Origin: JAXMAZ01 sp046350115
Lineage (GTDB): Bacteria; Planctomycetota; Planctomycetia; Gemmatales; Gemmataceae
Direction: 5' to 3'
Length of the DNA stretch: 64,000 nt
Assembly (NCBI GenBank): GCA_046350115.1
Contig: JAXMAZ010000002.1
Coordinates: 806,001 to 870,000, forward strand
Part shown: in pieces, positions 40,739 to 49,482 of the stretch
Layout of the letters: each line of letters opens with the position of its first letter
Position numbering within the stretch: the first letter of the stretch is position 1
Program-made: the position numbers and the translations under genes
Notes under the pieces: model-generated
Database searches by the model: none
Told to the model about the DNA's origin: nothing
The model's input: only the letters and a program-made list of their open reading frames with translations

Positions 40739-42106
40739 ATGCGAACCCTTGCCACCCTCATAGCCCTGTCGTTCCTGGGGCTTGCCCCCGCAGCAGACCG
40801 GCCCAACGTGGTGCTCATCCTGGCCGACGACCTGGGCCGGAACGACTGCGGGTTCATGGGCGGGACGCAGATCAAGACCCCGCACCTGGACCGGCTGGCG
40901 AAGGCCGGCGCGGTCCTGGACGCCTTCTACGTCCAGCCGGTGTGCAGCCCGACCCGGGCCGCCCTGCTGACCGGCCGTTACCCGATGCGGCACGGCCTTC
41001 AGGTCGGGGTCGTCCGCCCGTGGGCGCAGTACGGGCTGCCGCTGGACGAGCGGACCCTCCCGCAGGCGCTGGCCGACGCCGGGTACGCCACCGCCATCTG
41101 CGGCAAGTGGCACCTCGGTCACTTCCGCCCGGAATACTTGCCGACCCGGCGGGGGTTCGCCCACCAGTACGGGCACTACAACGGGGCGATCGACTACTTC
41201 ACCCACGAGCGGGACGGCGGGTTCGACTGGCACAAGGACGACCGGGTGTGCCGCGACCAGGGGTACAGCACTCACCTGATCGCCGACGCGGCCGCCCGGT
41301 TCGTGACCGCCACCGCCGGCAAAAAGCCGTTCTTCCTGTACGTACCGTTCAACGCGGTCCACGCCCCGCACCAAGTGCCGGACGAGTACCTGAAGGCGTA
41401 CCCGGACCTGCGGGGCGAGCGGCGGAAGTACGCCGGGATGCTGGCCGCGATGGACGAGGGCGTCGGGAAGATCGTGGCGGCGGTGGAGGCGGCCGGCGTC
41501 CGGGGCAACACGCTGTTCCTGTTCAGCAGCGACAACGGCGGCCCACAGCCCGGCACCGTGTCCGACAACGGCCGCTACCGGGCGGGGAAGGGCACGCTAT
41601 ACGAGGGCGGGGTGCGGGTCGCGGCGTTCGCCACCTGGGACGGTCGCATCGCACCCGGCACGACCGTCACGGAGCCGATGCACGTCGTCGACTGGTACGC
41701 CACCCTGGTGAAGCTGTGCGGGGCGAAGGCGGAGCAGAAGCTGCCGGTGGACGGGTTGGACGTCTGGCCGACCCTCACCCAGGGCAAGCCGTCCCCACAC
41801 GCATCCATTCTGCTGAACACCACGCCGGCCACCGGGGCGGTCCGGGCCGGGGACTGGAAACTGGTGGTGAAAAATGGCACCGACGACCCGGACGGCGGGG
41901 CCGTGAAGAAGGGCAGGGGGGTGGTCGAACTGTTCGACCTGCGAGCGGACCCGTATGAGAAGACGAACCTTGCGGAGCAGCAGCCCGACAAGGTGCGGGA
42001 GCTGAGGGCGACACTCGCCGAATATGCCAGGCAGGCGGTCCCCCCGAAGGCGAAGCCGAGGACCCGTGGGTTCGTCGCGCCTACGGTGTGGGGCGGAGGG
42101 GAGTGA
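40739..42106 (+). CDS. Sulfatase 3 (arylsulfatase B-like)
   Basis: A 455-residue type I sulfatase. Sec signal (1-18), ILADDLGRNDCGFMGG, Cys69 in VCSPTRAALLTGRYP, AICGKWHLGHF, FNAVHAPHQVP and FSSDNGGPQPG support the call; the layout is that of N-acetylgalactosamine-4-sulfatase-like (arylsulfatase B) proteins. It lies 32 bp after sulfatase 2 and probably belongs to the same transcript. It is the last gene before the island boundary. Confidence 0.92.
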   Translation: MRTLATLIALSFLGLAPAADRPNVVLILADDLGRNDCGFMGGTQIKTPHLDRLAKAGAVLDAFYVQPVCSPTRAALLTGRYPMRHGLQVGVVRPWAQYGLPLDERTLPQALADAGYATAICGKWHLGHFRPEYLPTRRGFAHQYGHYNGAIDYFTHERDGGFDWHKDDRVCRDQGYSTHLIADAAARFVTATAGKKPFFLYVPFNAVHAPHQVPDEYLKAYPDLRGERRKYAGMLAAMDEGVGKIVAAVEAAGVRGNTLFLFSSDNGGPQPGTVSDNGRYRAGKGTLYEGGVRVAAFATWDGRIAPGTTVTEPMHVVDWYATLVKLCGAKAEQKLPVDGLDVWPTLTQGKPSPHASILLNTTPATGAVRAGDWKLVVKNGTDDPDGGAVKKGRGVVELFDLRADPYEKTNLAEQQPDKVRELRATLAEYARQAVPPKAKPRTRGFVAPTVWGGGE

Positions 42107-42233
42107 ACACGCGCCCGGAGTCGGCGTGCCGCGCTAGTTGCAAGTCGGTAGCCGGACTATGCAAAAAACGTTTCAAGGCTGGATGTAACTCGTCGGAATG
42201 TCCTGCCTTACAAGGCTATCGATGTAAAACAAC

Positions 42234-42260
42234 GCAACCCCTGGTAAGGCCAGGGGTTGC
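42234..42260 (-). terminator. Terminator of the tRNA-Pro remnant
   Basis: GCAACCCCTGG and CCAGGGGTTGC form an 11-bp stem with a 5-base loop. Read on the minus strand it directly follows the tRNA 3' end and is followed by GTTGTTTT, a good intrinsic terminator. Confidence 0.75.
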
Positions 42261-42261
42261 G

Positions 42262-42310
42262 AGTCGGGCTGACAGGATTCGAACCTGCGACCTCTTGGTC
42301 CCGAAGCAAC
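42262..42310 (-). other. 3' half of a tRNA-Pro(CGG) gene (attachment-site remnant)
   Basis: On the minus strand: TTGCTTCGGGACCAAGAGG, then GTCGCAGGTTCGAATCCTG and TCAGCCCGACT. This is the anticodon loop with CGG, the variable loop, a perfect T arm and the 3' acceptor strand of tRNA-Pro. The D arm and 5' acceptor (expected CGGGCTG) are absent on the side at 42311-42400, and one anticodon-stem base is changed. The breakpoint at the anticodon loop is typical of tyrosine-integrase attachment in tRNA genes. Confidence 0.75.
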
Positions 42311-42420
42311 CGGACCGGAAGCGCCGATCTGCCTGAGAAGCCTTGGAATTGCAGCAGTGTATCGCATCAGGGGTGCGGGATCAAGGCGAGCAAATCAACG
42401 CAGTTCGTAGCAGATTTTCG

Positions 42421-42465
42421 CAGTACCGAGCACCCTTTTCCAGTACAGGTCCAGTACGGCAGTAC
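42421..42465. repeat. Four CAGTAC repeats near the attachment site
   Basis: CAGTAC occurs at 42421, 42441, 42452 and 42460, all in the same direction, about 110 bp inside the inferred island end. Direct repeats in such a place are typical of arm-type binding sites for an integrase or excisionase; this is inference. Confidence 0.4.
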
Positions 42466-42599
42466 CGCATGTTCAGCGGGCCACCCGGACGCGAGCCCAG
42501 CTCGAGGGGCACAGCGGGTTCCGCTATAGACTGGTGGGCACGTGCCTCGTGCCGTTCGACGGCGAGGCGCCTAGCGGGGTGAGGCCGGGATGGAGCGGT

Positions 42600-42688
42600 G
42601 AGTCGGGTGGGCGGTCGTCACCCACAACCTGGCCCGGATCGCCACCGTCCTCGCTGAGCGGCGGCGAGCAGCGGGACCCCTTTCGCAG
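42600..42688 (+). pseudogene. Possible transposase C-terminal remnant
   Basis: After a stop at 42600, an open stretch encodes VGWAVVTHNLARIATVLAER and ends in TAA at 42686-42688. AVVxHNLxRIAxLL is reminiscent of the C-terminal helix of several DDE transposases. It is too short to classify. The rest of the gap 42311-42704 shows no other gene. Confidence 0.3.
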
Positions 42689-42704
42689 CGGTAACTAGGA
42701 CTAG

Positions 42705-44055
42705 TCCTACAGCCGTAGTTCGTAATTTAGCCCTGCCAAGGAGATGTGGCGAGGGCAGGTCATGGCTGTGCGACCGACGGGCCGGCAGGTGGCCGGGTGG
42801 GCGGGCGAGTTGGACGCGGTGGCCGAGCGGATCGGCCGGCACTTCGCCCGGCGCGAGCCGCGGCGGCGGGCGGCGGGCTACATCCGCGGCCTACTCGGTA
42901 ATGCCGAGCGGAAGAACGGCTGGCACCTGGCCGAGGCGCTGGGGGAGGCCACCCCGGACGGGGTGCAGCACCTGCTGGCCCGGGCCGGGTGGGACGCCGA
43001 CGCCGTCCGGGACGACCTGACCCGGTACGTGGCCGAACACCTCGGGGCGGCGGACGGCGTGCTGGTGGTGGACGAGACCGGGTTCCTCGGGGGGCCAGGA
43101 TCGTGCGGGGTGGCCCGCCAGTACTCGGGCACCGCCGGCCGCATCGAGAACTGCCAGGTGGGGTGTTCCTCAGTACGCCTCTCCCAAGGGCGGGCCTTCT
43201 GGACCGCGCTGTACCTGCCGAAGGAGTGGGCCGAGGACGCCGGCCGGCGGGCCGGGCAAGGTGCCGGCGAACTCGGTTCGCCACCAAGCTCGTCCTGGCC
43301 CGGCGGATGGTCGAGCGGGCGATGGCCGCCGGGGTGCCGGCGGTGGGCGGCGGACGCCGTGTACAGGTCCGACTACGCCTTCCGCAAGGCGGTCGAGGAC
43401 GCCGGGCTGGGTCCGTGGTGGGCGTGCGGACCGACCAGGCCGTGTGCGTCGGGTGGCGGCAGGTGCAGGTGCGGGCCCTGCTGGCCAAGGTGCCGACCGC
43501 CGGCTGGCACCGGCTCAGTTGCGGGGCCGGGGCCAAGGGGCGCGGCTCTACGACTGGGCGGCTCCTCCCGACGGCGCAGCCCGGCACCCGCCGGTACGCC
43601 AGTGGCTGCTCGTCCGCCAGGCCGACCCGGCCGAGGTGGCCGCCACCATGGCGCGGCGGGCCGCCGCGGACCCGCACGGCCGAGCTGGTGCGGGTGGCCC
43701 CGGGGGCGGTGGGCCGTCGAGGGTGCTTCGAGCTGGCCAAGGGGAGTGCGGCCTCGACGAGTACGAGGTGCGGAGCTGGTTCGGCTGGCACCGGCACGTC
43801 ACCCTCAGCCTGCTCGCCCTGGCCGTGGTCACGCTGCCGAGCCCGGCAAGCGGGAAAGGGGGCGAGCGGTTGATCCGGCTGAGCGTGCCGGAGGTGCGGA
43901 CGCTGCTCCTCCGGCTCGTGTGGGCCGCCGCCCCGCTGGCCGAGCGGGTGCTGGCGTGGTCCCGATGGCGTCGCCGCCACCAGTACCGCGCCCGGGCGTG
44001 CCACTACCGCCGCCGCGGGGCCAGACCGCCCAACTGACCATCTACGGCTGTAGGA
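42705..44055 (+). mobile_element. IS701-family element, type A, copy 1
   Basis: Terminal inverted repeats TCCTACAGCCGTAG (42705-42718) and CTACGGCTGTAGGA (44042-44055) enclose one transposase pseudogene. The left flank is CTAG, a common IS701 target, but the right flank is TCAG at an IS5-type end, so no intact target duplication is seen. A second, inverted copy lies at 46904-48283. Confidence 0.85.
42762..44037 (+). pseudogene. IS701-type transposase, type A copy 1, frameshifted
   Basis: The start MAVRPTGRQVAGWAGELDAV, then HLLARAGWDADAVRDDL, VVDETGFL, RIENCQVG and the LYLPKEWAEDA motif are those of IS701 DDE transposases. After about 43255 the frame changes several times: VLARRMVERAMAAGVP, then DAVYRSDYAFRKAVEDAG, then VGWRQVQVRALLAKVPT, each in another frame. 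The last part (GWHRHVTLSLLALAV) ends at 44037. The enzyme is therefore inactive unless these are sequence errors. Confidence 0.85.
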
Positions 44056-44207
44056 TCAGAGGGTGTCCAATTAGGGGGGTGTCAGTTCGCCAGGCCATCC
44101 CATTGGCTCTTGCTGGCCCCTCGGAACTCAGACGACGTATCCGCTGGCGGGTGCTCGCAGGTGATATACCCGACTTGGGACTGGGCGAACGCCAGGAGGG
44201 CGTTTAG

Positions 44208-45643
44208 CACTACTCCGTTAGACCTGCATCGGGTGCCGCAGCTGTGACCGGCAGTACACAGTCTGGTTTGGCCACCGGCCGGAGCAACTGCTGCAACGCC
44301 CGGCGGATGCCGGGAGGTCAGCGGCGGCTCGGGCTCCTTTTTCGCGCCCGCGGGACCGGGCCGCCGCCGGCAAGCCCGCTCGACCCGGACCCCGCTCCGC
44401 TCGGAGCAGGAACCCGTAGGCCAGCATGACCAGCGCCGCGTGGTGGTGGAACCCCCGCCACGACCGCCCCTCGAAGTGGTCAGGCCCAACTCCTCCTTCA
44501 TCTGCTGATACCCCTGTTCGACCGGCCACCGCCGCTTCCCACAGGCGGACCGCCCGCAGGCAACTGGTCCGGCCGGCAAGTTCGACAGGGCGTACTGGAT
44601 GTCCCCGTCGGCCTGTACTCCTCGATCAGCACCCAGACCGGGTCGGCACCGACGCGCTTCCCCCGCCCGCGAACCCGGGCGCACACCCGCACGGAACCGC
44701 CCCGACATCGCCCCCTTCGTCCCGGCCCGCCAAGGTCACCCGCCGGAGCGGGGCGCGGGCGGCCAACTCCCTGATCCAGTTCCGGCCAGGGCGAGCCCGG
44801 TCGCAGTTGGGGTTGGACTGCGGCCGGCCCCGGCCGGCCGGCCCACCGCGGCCGGTGGGCCGGTCCCAGGCCGGCCGGGGCGGTGAACGACCGCCTCGTC
44901 CGTCACCCCGGCGAGGTAGTGCAGCCCGCGGTCGGCCAGGGCTTGGCGGAACTCGCCGGACCACCCCGTACCCGGCGTCGGCCAGGAACGACCCGGCCGG
45001 GCAGGCCCTCGGCCCGCACCCGGTCGAGCAGGTCGGCGACCTGCCCCTTCGTCCGCTCCCGGCGGTGCTCCTCGGGCACCCCCGCGGTCCAGCCGGTCGG
45101 CGTCGCCGACCACGACTCAGGAGGTAGAGGCGGAGGCGGGTAGTGCCCCCGCGGGGCGACGTAGTGGACGGACACGGCGACCTGGCAGTTGGCCTTCTTG
45201 CCGACCGCCCCGCAGTACTACCGCTGCACCCCGACCGAGTGCCGGCCCTGCTTCGGGAACGTCGTGTCGTCGACCACTGAGCACGGCGTCCGGGCTGGCG
45301 AACGTGGCGGCCAGGTGGGCGCTGATGCCGGCGGAGGACGGCGTCGTGGTCCCACGGGCTCTGGCTGACAACTGCTGGAGGGCCTGCTCGGGGTCCTTGC
45401 TGGAAGCCCGGCGGGCGGGGCGACCCGCGGTGGGACAGGGGCTCGACGCTCTTCCGGTCGCCGTCGGTCAGCAGGCCGTGCAGGTAGCCCACTTCGCCGG
45501 CTTGGCCTGCGGGAAGTCGGCGGCCTGGGGCGGCGTACTCACGCAACCGGGCGAGGACGGCCGGGTCGAGGTCGGGGTGTACGTCTTCATGCCCGGTTAG
45601 GGCCGAACCCGCCGGCCGGGTCCGGACTTCTAACGGAGTAGTG
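44208..45643 (-). mobile_element. IS701-family element, type B
   Basis: Perfect 15-bp inverted ends CACTACTCCGTTAGA (44208-44222) and its complement (45629-45643), each flanked by the 4-bp target duplication TTAG (44204-44207, 45644-45647). Size 1,436 bp. It is inserted in the passenger gene of IS5-type element 1. Confidence 0.9.
44240..45600 (-). pseudogene. IS701-type transposase, type B, frameshifted
   Basis: Pieces of one IS701 transposase in several frames: HEDVHPDLDPAVLARLREYA near the start, DDTTFPKQGRHSVGVQR-like residues about 45240, KKANCQVAVSVHYVAPRGHYP at about 45150-45210 (in part), and WPVEQGYQQMKEELGLDHFEGRSW near 44450-44530. The last is the conserved C-terminal motif with the catalytic Glu. 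Many small indels separate them. Limits are approximate. Confidence 0.75.
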
Positions 45644-45647
45644 TTAG

Positions 45648-45713
45648 AGGCCCGGACAATACCCCCGAAACGCCTGGAAAACCGTGGGTAACCAGGGGTT
45701 TTGTCCGGGCCTG
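45648..45713. mobile_element. 66-bp miniature inverted-repeat element
   Basis: AGGCCCGGACAATACCCC at 45648-45665 is inverted with one mismatch at 45695-45712. It lies between two TTAG copies (45644-45647 and 45714-45717). Because the passenger gene is restored only when both this block and the IS are removed, it is an independent insertion that used the same target tetranucleotide. Confidence 0.65.
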
Positions 45714-46076
45714 TTAGCAGCCCGTCGGCCCCGTACCAGTCGGCCGTGGACAGCCCCAGTATCAACCCGCCGTCGGCCAGGAAGAAGACGTGGGCCGAGT
45801 GCGGCTCGCCGCCGAGCGTGGCATGGTTCCAGTACACGGACTGGTACAGTTCGGGCCGCCGCTCGCAGAGGCGGAGCAACTCGGCCACGTCGGTCAGGAT
45901 GCGTTCCGGCTGATCGGAGCACTGCGGCACCACATACTCGCAGGCCGATTCTTCCCGGCGGGGCAGGAAGCGGTCCAGGAACCGCTCGACTTGGGCGGCC
46001 GTCCGGCTGTTCGCCAGCACATACACATCCGCCAACATCGGCCCTCTCCTTTGCCGGGCCACCCGAGACGCCCGCC

Positions 46077-46860
46077 CTACCGAGCCGGCCGCAGGCGGCG
46101 GGCCATCAGGCCGATCATGGCCACGGTGACGAACCCCTCGGCCGACTCGCACGTCCGCTCGTAGTCCTTGCTCAGCCGCCGCCACCGGCCGAGCCAGCCG
46201 AACGTCCGCTCCACCACCCACCGCTTCGGCTGGACGGTCAGCCCCGGCCCGGCCGGCTTGGCCACCCCCCCCAGCCCCACCCGGGCGAACCACGCCGCCC
46301 AGACCGAGCACGCCCGGTAGGCCGAGTCGGCGAACACCCCGACCAGCCGGGGGGCGGCCAGCCGGGCCCGCAGCATCGCCTCCCGGCCGCCGTCCCAGTC
46401 CTGGACCGACGCCGGGGTGATGACCACCGCCCACACCAGGCCGAGGGTGTCAACGACGAGATGCCGCTTGCGGCCGACGGCCCTTTTTCCCCCCGTCGTA
46501 CCCCTTGGGGCCGCCCTGCTCGGTCGTCTTGGCCGTCTGGCTGTCGAGGATGCCGGTGGTCGGCCGCCGCCGCTTCCCGGCCGCCCGCCGGACCTTCTCC
46601 CGCAGGGCGGCGTGGATGGCCGCCCAGGTGCCGTCGGCCTGCCACCGGCGGAAGTAGTGGAAGCAGATGCGGTACGTCGGCAGGTCGGTCGGCAGCGATC
46701 GCCACGAGCAGCCGGTCCGGGCGACGTACAGGATGCCGTCCACGATCTCCCGACGGTCGTACTTGGCCGGTCGCCCACCCGGCTGGGGCGGGGGGACGAG
46801 ACGGGCGATTAACCGCCACTGGGCGTCGGTCAAACTCGACGGATACGGCGTCCTGCTCAT
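46077..46860 (-). pseudogene. IS5-family transposase, element 1 (one frameshift)
   Basis: About 260 residues. MSRTPYPSSLTDAQWRLIARL, GRPAKYDRREIVDGILYVARTG (part), FHYFRRWQADGTW, TTGILDSQTAKTTEQGG and then, after a frame change, GRKRHLVVDTLGLVWAVVI, VFADSAYRA and RWVVERTFGWLGRWRRLSKDYE (part) form a complete IS5/IS427-type DDE enzyme. The change occurs in GGGGGGAAAAAGGG near 46485. Element 2 has one G fewer at this site and reads straight through there, so this is an extra G and not programmed frameshifting. Confidence 0.85.
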
Positions 46861-46903
46861 GCCCCGAAAATAGCGGCCTGCACCCTAATTGGACACCCTC
46901 TGA

Positions 46904-48283
46904 TCCTACAGCCGTAGATGGTCAGTTGGGCGGTCTGGCCCCGCGGCGGCGGTAGTGGCACGCCCGGGCGCGGTACTGGTGGCGGCGACGCCATCGGGAC
47001 CACGCCAGCACCCGCTCGGCCAGCGGGGCGGCGGCCCACACGAGCCGGAGGAGCAGCGTCCGCACCTCCGGCACGCTCAGCCGGATCAACCGCTCGCCCC
47101 CTTTTCCCGCTTCGCCGGGCTCGGCAGCCGGGCGCGGATGGCCGCGACCACGGCCAGGGCGAGCAGGCTGAGGGTGACGTGCCGGTGCCAGCCGGTCCAG
47201 CTCCGCACCTCGTACTCGTCGAGGCCGCACTCCTTAGCCCAGCTCGAAGCACTCCTCGACGGCTCACCGCGCCCGGCCACCCGCACCAGCTCGGCCAGCG
47301 GGGTGCGGCGGCCGCCGCACAGGAAGTAGGCCACCTCGGCCGAGGTCGGCCACGCTCCGGCGGACGAGCCACCGGGCGTGCCGAGATGCCGGGCTGTTCG
47401 TCGGGAGGAGCGCTGATCGTAGAGCGCGGCCCCTTGGCCCCGGCCCGCGAGCCGGTGCCGGCCAGCGCGTTGGCCACCCTCGGCCAGCAGGGCCCGCACC
47501 CACACCTGCCGCCACCCGACGCACACGGCCACAGCGGTCGTCCGCGCCCCACCACGGACGCCCCAGCCCGGCGTCCTCGACCGCCTTGCGGAAGGCGTAG
47601 TCGGACCCACGGCCCGGCGTCCGCCGTCACCCACCTCGCCGGCACCCCGGCGGCCATCACCCGCTCGACCATCCGCCGGGCCAGGACAGCTTGGTGAACC
47701 GGATGCCCGCCGGCACCTTGGCCTCGGCCCGCCGGCCGGCGTCCTCGGCCCCTCCTTCGGCGAGGTACATGCGCCGGTCCAGAAGGGCCCGCCCTTGGGG
47801 AGGGCGTATCCGAGGAACACCCCCACCTGGCAGTTCTCGATGCGGCCGGCAGTGCCGAAACGCGGCGGGCCACCCCGCACGACTTGGCCCCCTTCTTGAG
47901 GAACCCGGTCTCGTCCACCACCAGCACGCGCCGTCCGCCGCCCGGGTGTTCGGCCACGTACCGGGTCAGGTCGTCCCGGACGGCGTCGGCGTCCCACCCG
48001 GCCCGGGCCAGCAGGTGCTGCACCCCGTCGGGGTGGCCTCCCCCCAACGCGCCCTCGGCCAGGCCAGCCGTTCTTCCGCTCGGCATTACCGAGTAGGCCG
48101 CGGATGTAGCCCGCCGCCCGCCGCCGCGGCTCGCGCCGGGCGAAGTGCCGGCCGATCCGCTCGGCCACCGCGTCCAACTCGCCCGCCCACCCGGCCACCT
48201 GCCGGCCCGTCAGTCGCACAGCCATGACCTGCCCTCGCCACATCTCCTTGGCAGGGCTAAATTAACGAACTACGGCTGTAGGA
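46904..48283 (-). mobile_element. IS701-family element, type A, copy 2 (inverted)
   Basis: The same ends as copy 1: TCCTACAGCCGTAG at 46904-46917 and CTACGGCTGTAGGA at 48270-48283. It abuts the end of IS5-type element 1 and on the other side has cut into the ATPase gene. The flanks (CTGA and TAAT) do not match. Confidence 0.85.
46922..48225 (-). pseudogene. IS701-type transposase, type A copy 2, frameshifted
   Basis: Same enzyme as copy 1 (MAVRLTGRQVAGWAGELDAV at the start, ending at 46922), with indels at different places. After KNGW the frame is lost near 48060; DAVRDDLTRYVAEH and VVDETGFLKKG continue in another frame, and GTAGRIENCQVGVFLGYALP in the first again. The C-terminal part (RLIRLSVPEVRTLLLRLVWA) is as in copy 1. 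Confidence 0.85.
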
Positions 48284-48828
48284 TAATCCTACAGCCGGAC
48301 CTGCTGGCGAACACGAACGAGTGGCTGCATCGCCTCGACATCGGGTACGAGATCAAGATTCGCCCCCTTGGGGACGAGTCCAAAGACCTCTTCGAGTTCC
48401 GGTTACTGGACAGGCGGAGAACCCCGTCGGTCGAAGTCGGCCTGTCGGATGTGGGGTTCGGGATCAGCCAAATCCTTCCGCTTGTGGTGCAAAGCCTCGC
48501 TGCCACGGATCAGGTTATCTCCGTGGAGCAGCCGGAGGTCCACATCCACCCCCGCCTCCAAGCTGACTTGGGCGACCTGCTGATCGAGGCGATCAAGGAA
48601 CCTCGCCGAAACCAGTTCATCATCGAAACGCACAGCGAGCATCTGGCCCTTCGGCTTCAACGTCGGGTGAGGGAAAAGAAGCTCTCGCCCGCCGGGATTT
48701 CAATCATCTACGTCAGCCGTGGCCCCAACGGTGCGTCGGTACAGCCGCTCCGGTTGGATGAAGAAGGGGATTTCATGGATGATTTCCCCGGAGGCTTCTT
48801 CCCCGAACGGCTCCGTGAACTCCGTTGA
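48284..48828 (+). pseudogene. AAA/ABC-type ATPase with DUF3696 tail, N-terminus removed by IS
   Basis: The C-terminal 180 residues of an OLD/RecF-like ATPase. The signature-like VGLSDVGFGISQILPLV, Walker B VISVEQPEVHIHPRLQ and the switch IIETHSEHLALRL precede the DUF3696 tail SRGPNGASVQPLRLDEEGDF and FPGGFFPERLREL. Walker A and about 200 residues are missing, because IS701 type A copy 2 ends at 48283; the missing part is not in the window. The next gene starts 10 bp later. Base composition is visibly less GC-rich than in the neighbours. Such ATPases are frequent in phage-defence modules. Confidence 0.8.
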
Positions 48829-48837
48829 GGTAGTCTC

Positions 48838-49403
48838 ATGCTGATGACGGCGGTGGTTCAGCCGGAAGCGTTCGATCAAGTACATTTCTCGACCCCTGGC
48901 TACCGTGACCAGGCGGAGATGCTACTGCGTGGGCTGGCGAGCAACGGCTTGTTGCTCTGCGATCCGAATTGCCGACTGCTTCGGGAGATAAACGAGCGTG
49001 TCGAAAGCCTCAGCACAAAGGTAGGTCAGCAGTTGCAGATTCGGCTTGCGGAATTGCAAAAAAGCGGCCGCCGCCGTGTCCTGATTACGAATAGAGCGGT
49101 GTGTACCTGCCCAACGTCACTGACCATGCTAGAGGCTTGTTGGGCGGTTCACTCATCGACAAAAGCCGACGCCCTAGTTATTGATCCGGTGTCGCACACG
49201 CAATTACAAACCGGCGGCTCTCCGCCCACCGATGTCGTACCACACGGCTCGTACATCAGCAGCGACTTTGAGCAACGACGGCACGTCTGGCTCGACCAAT
49301 TGCCTCCGATTGACCAGATGCCCGTCGGCGAGTTTGAGGGGCATATTGTACGCATCACGAGGTTTTCCAAGCGACTCAGATTTTACGATAAGCAGATCGG
49401 TAA
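48838..49403 (+). pseudogene. Partner gene of the DUF3696 ATPase, 3' end cut by IS5-type element 2
   Basis: About 188 native residues. MLMTAVVQPEAFDQVHFSTP starts with GAGG 8-9 bases upstream; CTCPTSLTMLEACWAVHSST and VRITRFSKRLRFYDKQIG follow, and the open frame then runs into the IS end (stop at 49417-49419). The end RLRFYDKQIGK resembles the start of a PLD-like nuclease domain (an MIT-C-like RIYD motif); this likeness is weak and from memory. Lower GC than the surroundings indicates transfer together with the ATPase. Confidence 0.65.
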
Positions 49404-49482
49404 GAGGGTGTCCAATTAGGGGTGAGCGGTGCAGGATGGTTGAGCCGGCTCGATCGGCCGTCCGTTCGCCTGGGAAGCACGT

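Larger units (their letters stand above)
44082..46038 (-). pseudogene. Passenger gene of IS5-type element 1, interrupted by two insertions
   Basis: It starts at ATG 46038 with AGGAGAGG upstream: MLADVYVLANSRTAAQVERF, then DRFLPRREESACEYVVPQ, YWNHATLGGEPHSAHVFFLADGG (part) and GLSTADWYGADGLL. At 45717 an inserted block begins; after 44203 the protein resumes as NALLAFAQSQVGYITCEHPP and ends DGLAN at 44082. Joined at a single TTAG, the frame is exact (GCTGCTAAACGCC reads LLNA), giving about 147 residues. I recall similar unnamed proteins in Planctomycetes; no function is known. Confidence 0.7.
44059..46901 (-). mobile_element. IS5-type element 1 carrying a passenger gene
   Basis: GAGGGTGTCCAATTAGGG at 44059-44076 and its exact complement at 46884-46901 are the ends. 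Inside, on the minus strand, are an IS5-family transposase (46860-46077) and an unrelated gene (from 46038). Removing the nested IS701-type B element (1,440 bp with one TTAG) and the 66-bp mini-element (70 bp) leaves 1,333 bp, nearly the length of element 2 (1,340 bp). Flanks TCA/TGA mirror each other. Confidence 0.75.

Noticed and set aside
42262..42360. A complete tRNA gene
   Set aside because: No D arm or matching 5' acceptor strand (CGGGCTG) is present at the required distance, and the anticodon stem has a mismatch.
42257..42529. Open frame reading GLTGFEPATSWSRSNR, resembling many annotated proteins
   Set aside because: This reading is the known artefact of translating the complement of a tRNA 3' end; the tRNA-Pro remnant explains it.
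46480..46495. Programmed frameshifting in the IS5-type transposase at GGGGGGAAAAAGGG
   Set aside because: The related copy at 49922-50703 has one G fewer and reads straight through here, so the first copy simply has an extra G.
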